NCBI RefSeq assembly: GCF_009680455.1
Contig: NZ_WKRD01000005.1
Coordinates: forward strand, 214,868 to 278,867
Source of the DNA: Lachnospira eligens
Lineage (GTDB): Bacteria > Bacillota > Clostridia > Lachnospirales > Lachnospiraceae
Length of the DNA stretch: 64,000 nt
Direction: 5' to 3'
The position numbers were made by a program, and so were the translations under genes. Shown here piece by piece: positions 19,488 through 26,264 of this stretch. Positions within the stretch are counted from its first letter, which is position 1. The number at the start of each line of letters is the position of its first letter. The notes beneath the pieces are model-generated. The model did not search any database. It was not told the origin of the DNA and worked only from the letters and a program-made list of their open reading frames with translations.

Positions 19488-20683
19488 GCTTCCCCTACCT
19501 CAATAACCTTAGATCTGATGCTTCCATCTTTAAGATAAACTGTAATCTCGTCATCTGACGACACCTGACCTGCTGATACAATTCTGTTACCTTCAGAATT
19601 CTCAATATAGCCATAGCCCATATCAAGCTTTTTCAAAGGACTTAACCCCTCAAGTTTCGAAGCATACAGACGAAGTCTGTTTCTATTTTCAGCCGCACAT
19701 CTTTTTATTAACATGTTCAGCTTATCTTCTATATTCATAAGCCGCTGTCTTTTATCATATATCTGATTGACAGGGTTAAGATATTCCATCTGTAGCTTTA
19801 ATCTTTCCAGATAGTCTCTTTTTGCAGACAACGAATACATCATCTGCTGCTTTAACCGTCTTTCATATTCATATATCTTGTTTTCAACAGCCGCTACCTC
19901 TGTAACAGCAAGCTCTGCCGCAGCAGAAGGTGTAGGTGCTCTCATATCAGCTACAAAATCAGTGAGTGTAAAATCTGTCTCATGTCCTACTGCTGATATT
20001 ACTGGTGTTGAAGCGTTAAACACAGTCTCTACAACCTCAGGTTCATTAAAAGCCCATAAATCTTCTATTGAACCGCCGCCTCGTCCTACTATAATACAAT
20101 CAAGCCCCATCTTATCAAGTCTGGTAATTCCGCTTACAATTGACTGTTTTGCATGTTCTCCCTGAACATATGCAGGATAAAGTACAATCTGGATATAAGG
20201 GTTACGCCTTTTGGAAATGTTCATAATATCCTGAACTGCTGCACCTGTCTTAGATGTAACAACACCTAATTTTTTCGTAAATGCAGGAAGTGGTCTTTTA
20301 TATTCTTTAGCAAAATATCCCATATCTTCATAATATTGTTTTAGCTGTTCAAACTTCTGGTACAGTTCTCCAATACCTTCCTGCTGCACAGTATTAGCAT
20401 ATAACTGGTATTTACCCGCTGCATCAAACACATCAACTCTTCCTGATACAACAACTGACATTCCATCCTTTAACTTAAATGCAAGCTTTGCTGCCTGACT
20501 TGCAAACATAATGACAGAAAGTGCCGCATCAGCGTCCTTTAAAGTAAAATAAATATGACCGGAGGTATGATACTTGCAATTAGATATCTCCCCCTTAACA
20601 GAAACCGAGTTAAGCAGAAAATCCTGCTTAAACATATTCTTAATATAGGAATTCACCTGCTTTACAGTATATACTCCAGCCAT
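19472..20683 (-). CDS. xseA: Exodeoxyribonuclease VII large subunit
   Basis: Catalytic subunit of the single-strand-specific exonuclease. An N-terminal OB-fold (residues 1-100) is followed by the nuclease core with VVTSKTGAAVQDI, GRGGGSIEDLWAFNEP and SAVGHETDFTL. The C-terminal coiled coil binds XseB. At 403 aa it has the family length. It lies downstream of nusB; folD, present here in Bacillus, is absent. Confidence 0.96.
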   Translation of the reverse strand: MAGVYTVKQVNSYIKNMFKQDFLLNSVSVKGEISNCKYHTSGHIYFTLKDADAALSVIMFASQAAKLAFKLKDGMSVVVSGRVDVFDAAGKYQLYANTVQQEGIGELYQKFEQLKQYYEDMGYFAKEYKRPLPAFTKKLGVVTSKTGAAVQDIMNISKRRNPYIQIVLYPAYVQGEHAKQSIVSGITRLDKMGLDCIIVGRGGGSIEDLWAFNEPEVVETVFNASTPVISAVGHETDFTLTDFVADMRAPTPSAAAELAVTEVAAVENKIYEYERRLKQQMMYSLSAKRDYLERLKLQMEYLNPVNQIYDKRQRLMNIEDKLNMLIKRCAAENRNRLRLYASKLEGLSPLKKLDMGYGYIENSEGNRIVSAGQVSSDDEITVYLKDGSIRSKVIEVGEAWQKH

Positions 20684-20713
20684 ATATCCTCACTTTACAT
20701 GCAAAAAAATGCA

Positions 20714-21136
20714 TTACTCTTTAATTAACTTGCCTAATACACCATTAACAAAAGCTGCTGTGCTGTCAGCCGAGCCATACTTCTTGGCAAGCTCAACAGC
20801 TTCATTGAGTGCTACATTAGTAGGAATATCCTCATCATAAAGCATCTCATACACAGCAAGTCTCATAATAGAAAGCTCTGTCTTTCCTAGACGGCTTGTT
20901 GGCCATCCCTCAGATACAGAATCGATTTTCTCATCAAGCTCAGGTATAAGCTCTGCTATTGCTAATGTCTTATCCTTGATATAATTATATTCTTCTTCCT
21001 TAAGATGTGAAGCATCTACCATATCTGCATCTGCAAAATACAGATTAATCTGCTCTTCATACTCATCTTTGTTATCGATAAAAGGAGCTCTGAATAATAA
21101 CTTAAAAATATGCTCCCTCATTGTAGATCTTGTCAT
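20714..21136 (-). CDS. nusB: Transcription antitermination factor NusB
   Basis: All-helical RNA-binding partner of NusE (S10) in rRNA antitermination. The N-terminus has MREHIFKLLFR and the C-terminus has IPTNVALNEAVELAKKYG and FVNGVLGKL, both diagnostic. Length is 140 aa. It follows the asp23 gene by 16 bp, the standard Firmicute order. Confidence 0.95.
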   Translation of the reverse strand: MTRSTMREHIFKLLFRAPFIDNKDEYEEQINLYFADADMVDASHLKEEEYNYIKDKTLAIAELIPELDEKIDSVSEGWPTSRLGKTELSIMRLAVYEMLYDEDIPTNVALNEAVELAKKYGSADSTAAFVNGVLGKLIKE

Positions 21137-21152
21137 CTTTTAACTCCTGAAT

Positions 21153-21539
21153 TTAATTTTCTACATTAACACTGGCAACCTTAATGTTGACCTCTGTAAC
21201 TGAAAGTCCTGTCATTGTCTCTATTGCAGACTTAACCTTATCCTGAACCTTAGCTGAAACAGCTGGTATCTGTGTTCCATACTTAAGATTAAGTGTTATA
21301 TCTACAAGGACACTTGACTCTTCAACTGTTACCTTAACACCCTTAGAAAGATTCTTCATTCCAAGCTTGCTTACGATTTCATTAGTGATATTACCGCCAA
21401 GGCTGTCAACACCTTCAACCTCTGTAGCAGCAAGACCAGCAATAATAGCTACAACTTCATCAGCCACCTTAACTTCGCCAATATTAACATTCTCATGTAT
21501 AGAATAAGTTGTACCTCTATCTTCAAACTCTTTTGTCAT
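21153..21539 (-). CDS. Asp23/Gls24 family envelope stress protein
   Basis: Asp23-domain protein of 128 aa (YqhY-type in Bacillus), probably acting at the membrane or on lipid synthesis. The core VADEVVAIIAGLAATEVEGV and the C-terminal VNIKVASVNVE fit the family. The start is MTKEFEDRG (21539) with GGAGG and a 6-nt spacer; an upstream in-frame ATG lacks an SD. It has its own promoter (21582-21609) and leads the nusB-xseA-xseB block. Confidence 0.9.
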   Translation of the reverse strand: MTKEFEDRGTTYSIHENVNIGEVKVADEVVAIIAGLAATEVEGVDSLGGNITNEIVSKLGMKNLSKGVKVTVEESSVLVDITLNLKYGTQIPAVSAKVQDKVKSAIETMTGLSVTEVNIKVASVNVEN

Positions 21540-21581
21540 AACCGTCCTCCATATATTCATATTTAACTCAAAGTTAAAAAG

Positions 21582-21609
21582 ATTATAACATAAACACTAA
21601 TTATTGCAA
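21582..21609 (-). promoter_or_regulatory. Promoter of the asp23-nusB-xseAB block
   Basis: On the minus strand TTGCAA (21609-21604), a 16-bp spacer and TATAAT (21587-21582) overlap the last codons of spoIIIAH. A perfect dyad TTTAACT-CAA-AGTTAAA lies in the leader (21562-21578). The promoter lets housekeeping genes be expressed without the sporulation operon upstream. Confidence 0.65.
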
Positions 21610-22196
21610 ATATTTATTGTTATCTTATCCGCAGCAAAGCCAGTTTTTCTTTTAATTATATCTTCAATCTGTGCTTTATCTGTATCTGAAAGCTCTGATA
21701 CATTAATAACAGCATCCACATTGGTATCAGATACTGTAACTACCGATGAATCAAAGCCTTTAGCTGATAACAAAAGTTCTATTGCCGTTTCTTTATCAGC
21801 ATTGTTCTCAAGCTTTGCAAGCTGTTCAACTGCTGCTTTCTTAGCATCCTCAGCAATACCTGCATCATCAGCTATGCTTTTCAGATTCTCTATGCTTGAA
21901 GCTCTGACCTGTTCCCTGTTTAACTTAGCAGCTGCAACAGCCTCTGACTTAACTCCTGCTGATGTAAGTATAACAGTTCCCGGCTCATCTGTAAAATCTG
22001 TGTCAGCAGCCTCAGCCTCATTACTATCTGTTGACACATTGTCAGCTACAACCGCAGCTGCCTTTTCTTTATCTTTAACTTTAATTATATTATCAAGGTC
22101 ACCCGCATAATTAATATACCCGGCAGCAGCTATCATTATAGCAAGTGCCGTAATTATAATATGATTCTTTTTTACTCTTTTCAAAACTGCCTCCAA
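21597..22196 (-). CDS. spoIIIAH: Stage III sporulation protein AH
   Basis: Mother-cell half of the SpoIIQ-SpoIIIAH channel between mother cell and forespore. One N-terminal membrane segment (about 11-27) is followed by a low-complexity linker and the conserved C-terminal ring-building domain with VVTVSDTNVDAVINVSELSD. Length is 199 aa, similar to Bacillus (218). It is the last gene of the spoIIIA operon and starts 5 bp after spoIIIAG. Confidence 0.93.
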   Translation of the reverse strand: MEAVLKRVKKNHIIITALAIMIAAAGYINYAGDLDNIIKVKDKEKAAAVVADNVSTDSNEAEAADTDFTDEPGTVILTSAGVKSEAVAAAKLNREQVRASSIENLKSIADDAGIAEDAKKAAVEQLAKLENNADKETAIELLLSAKGFDSSVVTVSDTNVDAVINVSELSDTDKAQIEDIIKRKTGFAADKITINICNN

Positions 22197-22201
22197 AAAA
22201 A

Positions 22202-22609
22202 TTATTCCGACATTTTCATCACTTTAATTTTATGTACAGGAACACCTAAAAGGCCATTTATCGCATCTGTGATATAAGCAACCAGATTTTTATCATCACC
22301 TCCCTCACACACTACTAATACACCTGTAACCTCTTTTGTATCATTTGTTTTTACCAAGACCTTTACTTTGCCTACTCCATCTGTATTTTCAAGCATCTGC
22401 TGTAGTTCTTCGCCAAGATTTTTCTCATAATCTTCTGACCCTGTGGATATAACCGGACCTGTTGTATAACTTTTTGCAGATGAACTTTTAGTTGGCATTG
22501 CAATCACCATCATAAGTATCCCTGCCAGTATTACTATAAATATTTTGTCTTTCCTTGTTTTATTCAGTAATCCTGTAAAAAATGCTTCATTTTTACCACC
22601 ATTATCCAC
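22202..22609 (-). CDS. spoIIIAG: Stage III sporulation protein AG
   Basis: Ring-forming component of the feeding-tube secretion-like complex. One transmembrane helix near residues 22-38 precedes the ring domain with LEEQLQQMLENTDGVG-like sequence (here LGEELQQMLENTDGVG) and VKVLVKTNDTKEV. At 135 aa it is shorter than the Bacillus protein (229) because the linker is reduced. Its start overlaps the end of spoIIIAF by 8 bp. Confidence 0.92.
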   Translation of the reverse strand: MDNGGKNEAFFTGLLNKTRKDKIFIVILAGILMMVIAMPTKSSSAKSYTTGPVISTGSEDYEKNLGEELQQMLENTDGVGKVKVLVKTNDTKEVTGVLVVCEGGDDKNLVAYITDAINGLLGVPVHKIKVMKMSE

Positions 22610-23111
22610 TTTCGCCTGCCTCCCTGATATCTATCTGTTCTACAGATATTTCATATCTGCCAGCTATATCTGTTCTTAATCTGTCAATATTATCATTGCC
22701 TGCAATATTGTTTTCTTTAACATATACATTTATCATACTGACCGCCGTCATGTCTGATGTGAAGCTGCATTTTACAGAAACAGTTTCCAGACCGTAAGAA
22801 GCTGCAGTGCTATTGATATCTTCACTTATAATTTTTTCAGCCATTTTCTTGTCTGAAGTATTATATAAAGCCTGTGAGACATTATCGTTCTCCTTAGAAT
22901 ATGTTTTAAATCCATTACTTATACCATCCGTAATCTCACTTATATCTGCATTCTTAATATTAAGCAGCGGAATTATTATCGCCATTACAAGTATCAGTTT
23001 CATTACAAATGCTATGAATTCCTTATACTTTGGTGGCACAAGCTTTAATGCAATCTCTCCTGTAATTTCAAGAATAAATATTGTTTTAAACCAGTTAATA
23101 ATACCTGTCAT
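22602..23111 (-). CDS. spoIIIAF: Stage III sporulation protein AF
   Basis: Membrane protein of the spoIIIA complex, 169 aa. Two N-terminal hydrophobic segments (7-28 and 34-52) are followed by a soluble ring-building domain. Position between AE and AG and the NWFKTIFILEITGEIALKLV opening support the call. It overlaps spoIIIAG by 8 bp. Confidence 0.9.
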   Translation of the reverse strand: MTGIINWFKTIFILEITGEIALKLVPPKYKEFIAFVMKLILVMAIIIPLLNIKNADISEITDGISNGFKTYSKENDNVSQALYNTSDKKMAEKIISEDINSTAASYGLETVSVKCSFTSDMTAVSMINVYVKENNIAGNDNIDRLRTDIAGRYEISVEQIDIREAGESG

Positions 23112-23126
23112 TGCACATTACCACAT

Positions 23127-24248
23127 TTAAACATATAGATTAATATTAGTTGCAAAGCATATAATTGCCATTGTTAGGCACATAAGAACAACTGTGACAG
23201 CAATCATATATATCATATTTTCAAGACTTCCTGACAGAACAAGAACAGCTTTGACTATACGGCTGTCTGCCACAGGTTCTAATACTGCTCCAAGAATCTG
23301 ATATAACAATGCCATGACAACAAGCTTAAGAAGAGGAATTCCTATTATTACAGCCATAACAATAACCGCAGCCACACCAATAGAATTCTTGACAAGCACA
23401 GCAGACCCTGCAATTGTCTTAGATACAGTCTGTGCACTGTTTCCAATGCCAGGAATCATAGAAACAGCTTTGAATAAAACGGACATTTTAAGTGAATCGC
23501 TTAATGGAAGTATCAGACTTTTTATTCCGTTAAGTCCCAGAAAAAACATAAGCATTCCTTTTACTGACAATTTTATAATCTTTGTTATAAGCTGGCACAT
23601 TTTGTTAAACTTATCTTTTTCACTGAATGTATCAAACATGCCTAATATCATATATACATAATTGCATCTCATAAGAACATTTTTCACAAGGACATTAACT
23701 ATGTACATAAGAAAAAGAATTATCTCATAATATGCTGCAGCACTTGATGCCCCACACGAATATGCAACTGCCGGAAAAAACACCGGGCAGAGTGCCTTAT
23801 ATATATCAACCGACATCTGAACACATTCATAGCCTGTCCTTGCTGCATTAATAAACACCGCAACTATCAGCGTCATAAGAATGAATGATATAAAAAGCAT
23901 CGCTGAATCAGATGCATTTTTATCAAGCACAGTAAGAAACATTGCGCATATAGATAAAAGTAATATCTGTATCAGAACTGTTCTGTTAGAAATAATTGCC
24001 TCGGTAACTGTTTCGGTAAAGTTAAAGCCTATATCCGTATCCGAACTGGCAACCGACCTGACAAGTTCTTTAAAAGATGTCCCCTTCCAGCCATAATCAT
24101 CAAGCGTACTGTCTATGCCACTGTAATCAGCTTCATCTATCAGTGAATCATAATTAACTGTATCCTCATCCTGTGCATATATATATGTTTTCTGTATGAT
24201 GAGCGCCGCCAGAAACGCTATCATAAAGGCAATTATTTTCTTAGTCAG
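23127..24248 (-). CDS. spoIIIAE: Stage III sporulation protein AE
   Basis: Large polytopic membrane protein of the complex, with a signal-like N-terminus and about seven hydrophobic segments in the C-terminal two-thirds. The start is best read as CTG at 24248, giving MTKKIIAFMIAFLAAL with a proper positive n-region. That CTG overlaps the spoIIIAD stop (CTGA) and GGGG lies 5 nt upstream. The first ATG (24224) has no SD and cuts off the lysines. Length is 373 aa against about 399 in Bacillus. Confidence 0.9.
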   Translation of the reverse strand: MTKKIIAFMIAFLAALIIQKTYIYAQDEDTVNYDSLIDEADYSGIDSTLDDYGWKGTSFKELVRSVASSDTDIGFNFTETVTEAIISNRTVLIQILLLSICAMFLTVLDKNASDSAMLFISFILMTLIVAVFINAARTGYECVQMSVDIYKALCPVFFPAVAYSCGASSAAAYYEIILFLMYIVNVLVKNVLMRCNYVYMILGMFDTFSEKDKFNKMCQLITKIIKLSVKGMLMFFLGLNGIKSLILPLSDSLKMSVLFKAVSMIPGIGNSAQTVSKTIAGSAVLVKNSIGVAAVIVMAVIIGIPLLKLVVMALLYQILGAVLEPVADSRIVKAVLVLSGSLENMIYMIAVTVVLMCLTMAIICFATNINLYV

Positions 24249-24634
24249 ACAATCCCCTCTGAAACCATTTCAAAAAGAGTTACTATAACCGGTATGCATA
24301 AACCCGCAACAGAAATCCTGGCGTATATTTCCATAGCTGACGCAAGTGCTGCAAATCCATTTTCTTTACATATATTTGATGATATTTCTGTTACATACGA
24401 TATACCTATAACTTTGACTATCAGCTTTATATATTCCTGATTAATACCGGCAGTAAACATATTGATTCTTGTGTACACGGATATAAGCCCATTAAATACA
24501 AGCATTGCTGTTCCTACACACAGAACAACTGACACAAAAGTCCCCATTGAAGAGCCTGTACTTTTCAAAACCAGAGCAAGAATCACACCTGTAACTGCAC
24601 ACACCGAAAGCGACAACACATTAATATGTACCAC
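24245..24634 (-). CDS. spoIIIAD: Stage III sporulation protein AD
   Basis: Small hydrophobic protein (129 aa) with about four membrane segments, one of the SpoIIIAC/AD family. GKENGF-like region NICKENGFAALASAMEIYARI matches the family core. The start is uncertain: GTG at 24634 is used, but it lies nearly on the G-rich SD, and a start a few codons later is possible. Confidence 0.88.
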   Translation of the reverse strand: MVHINVLSLSVCAVTGVILALVLKSTGSSMGTFVSVVLCVGTAMLVFNGLISVYTRINMFTAGINQEYIKLIVKVIGISYVTEISSNICKENGFAALASAMEIYARISVAGLCIPVIVTLFEMVSEGIV

Positions 24635-24640
24635 CCCCTA

Positions 24641-24835
24641 TCACAATTCAAAAAGCTTTTTCATGGTAGTAAACAATTCAAGTATATAAGGTAATATCCA
24701 GTATATGACAATAAGAAGCCCTGCCAGTGCAGTAAGCGCTGCCTGGTCATCTCTTCCATTATGCTTTAATATCTGGTTAAGTATTGAAACAACTATGCCT
24801 ACCGCTGCAATTTTGAATATTATGCTTACCTCCAT
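24641..24835 (-). CDS. spoIIIAC: Stage III sporulation protein AC
   Basis: 64-aa protein with two hydrophobic helices, the usual size of SpoIIIAC. The opening IIFKIAAVGIVVSILNQIL and the polar loop HNGRDDQAA are typical. An SD (GGAGGTG) precedes the ATG. It lies between AB and AD with 6- and 14-bp gaps. Confidence 0.92.
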   Translation of the reverse strand: MEVSIIFKIAAVGIVVSILNQILKHNGRDDQAALTALAGLLIVIYWILPYILELFTTMKKLFEL

Positions 24836-24849
24836 ACTTCACCTCCGAT

Positions 24850-25368
24850 TCATATAAGTACAATCACAAGTATAAGTCCTGCTGATATTCCTGTAACGAT
24901 ATAAGCCTTCATCTTTCCTGCTGCATTAGTCTTAACCACATCAAGTTCCTCATTAAGTTCACACACAACAGATTGTATGTGTTTTAACTGACTGTCCTTG
25001 TCAATAAATGTGCTTATAGAGCCTGCCTCTTTTATAATCTCCAGCTGTCTTTTGCCAAGTATTCCTGCAAATGCTTTATCAGCAGCCTCATTCCATATCA
25101 ATGCAAATGTGTCAATGTCCGATTTATTCAATGCTTCATATATGTATCCGGTGAAATTCCTGACATATGAACACATGTCAAAATCTCCAAGGCGTTCAAA
25201 TATCTGCGTCATATCTATAAGTGAATATCCAATATGATTATTCATAACGGAAAGCATTCTTACCATGTCTTTTAATATTATTATCCTGTTCTTTAATCTC
25301 TGGCTGTATGAAAGACCATACATAAAACAGCCTGAAAGTATTAATATCCCGCCTATATATCCAGACAT
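24850..25368 (-). CDS. spoIIIAB: Stage III sporulation protein AB
   Basis: Membrane protein, 172 aa, with hydrophobic segments at both ends, as in the family; the C-terminal one ends VTGISAGLILVIVLI. The soluble helical middle resembles the GspF fold of type II secretion. The start is MSGYIGG (25368), with GGAGG and AGGA upstream, and it overlaps spoIIIAA by 16 bp. Confidence 0.9.
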   Translation of the reverse strand: MSGYIGGILILSGCFMYGLSYSQRLKNRIIILKDMVRMLSVMNNHIGYSLIDMTQIFERLGDFDMCSYVRNFTGYIYEALNKSDIDTFALIWNEAADKAFAGILGKRQLEIIKEAGSISTFIDKDSQLKHIQSVVCELNEELDVVKTNAAGKMKAYIVTGISAGLILVIVLI

Positions 25369-26207
25369 TTTCCTGCCTCCCCACATTTTTCCAATATTAC
25401 AGCTCTCTTAAATCCATTTTTTCCGAAAAGACCTGCAAGTCTTTCATCTGTATCATATATACCGCTTCCATGTGCAGTTCCTATTACAGCGCAGCCACTT
25501 TTAATGCAGTATTTTACAGCTTTAATATCATCTTCCCCACCAATCTCATCCATTGCTACAACCTGAGGACTAAGCGAGCGAACAGCCATATATACTCCCG
25601 TAAGTTTATTACAACCATCTAAAACATCTGTCCTGCAGCCAATATCATTACATGGAACTCCGTTTACACATGCCGCTATTTCACATCGTTCGTCAATTAA
25701 AACCACATTTTTTCTATATATATCAGATAACTGTCTTATAATGTCTCTAAGCAGTGTTGTTTTTCCAAAGCCAGGCGGTGATATTATAATAGTATGCTTT
25801 AACCCGTCTTTTAAAAGCTCATCCATTATATTATCAGCGCAGCCCTCCATCTGTTTAGCAATTCTTATACACATGAATGTCACATGTAAGAAATTCTTTA
25901 CCTTACCATTCTCCCATATAACCTGTCCGCCAAGTCCTATTCTGTGTCCGCCTTTGATTGTCAGAAATCCATTTGCCATACAGGATTCATATGCATAAGA
26001 TGAATAATTAGTTGCTATTGACAGTATCCTTGTTATCGTATGTTCATCTACAAGACTGGTTCCCATATGTTCTCCATTATCACATATGGCAGCAGGCAGT
26101 CTTCCTGTACGCAGACGGATTTCCCTGACATGCTGAAATCCTGCATATATTCCAATGTCTTTAATTAATTCATCCGGAAGAATTTTATAGAGTGATTCGT
26201 CATACAA
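25353..26207 (-). CDS. spoIIIAA: Stage III sporulation protein AA (ATPase)
   Basis: Secretion-type ATPase of the channel complex. Walker A is ISPPGFGKTTLLRDI near residue 145 and Walker B is QVVAMDEIGGEDD near 215; GTAHGSG follows. The frame is open to a GTG at 26222, but that codon has no SD. A TTG at 26207 has AAGGGG 6 nt upstream and gives (M)YDESLYKILPDELIKD, which fits the family N-terminus, so it is used here (284 aa). The SD lies in a terminator hairpin (see 26206-26251). Confidence 0.93.
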   Translation of the reverse strand: MYDESLYKILPDELIKDIGIYAGFQHVREIRLRTGRLPAAICDNGEHMGTSLVDEHTITRILSIATNYSSYAYESCMANGFLTIKGGHRIGLGGQVIWENGKVKNFLHVTFMCIRIAKQMEGCADNIMDELLKDGLKHTIIISPPGFGKTTLLRDIIRQLSDIYRKNVVLIDERCEIAACVNGVPCNDIGCRTDVLDGCNKLTGVYMAVRSLSPQVVAMDEIGGEDDIKAVKYCIKSGCAVIGTAHGSGIYDTDERLAGLFGKNGFKRAVILEKCGEAGKCLDI

Positions 26208-26251
26208 AAAAAGCCCCTTCACTATTGTTTTTCACAATATATGAAAGGGCT
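26206..26251 (-). terminator. Terminator of the upstream ABC gene, containing the spoIIIAA SD
   Basis: On the minus strand AGCCCTTTC (26251-26243) pairs over 9 bp, including one U-G, with GAAGGGGCT (26220-26212). An inner TATTG/CAATA stem closes a 7-nt loop, and T6 follows (26211-26206). The 3' arm includes AAGGGG, the SD of spoIIIAA, and the T-tract codes for its first residues. Confidence 0.8.
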
Positions 26252-26264
26252 GTCCGTTTTATTC
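26236..26264 (-). promoter_or_regulatory. Putative sigma-E promoter of the spoIIIA operon
   Basis: On the minus strand GAATAAA (26264-26258), a 14-bp spacer and CATATATT (26243-26236) resemble the sigma-E consensus (KMATATT, N14-15, CATACAHT). The predicted start at about 26228-26230 is in the loop of the hairpin above. In Bacillus this operon is sigma-E dependent; here the call rests on motif similarity alone. Confidence 0.5.
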
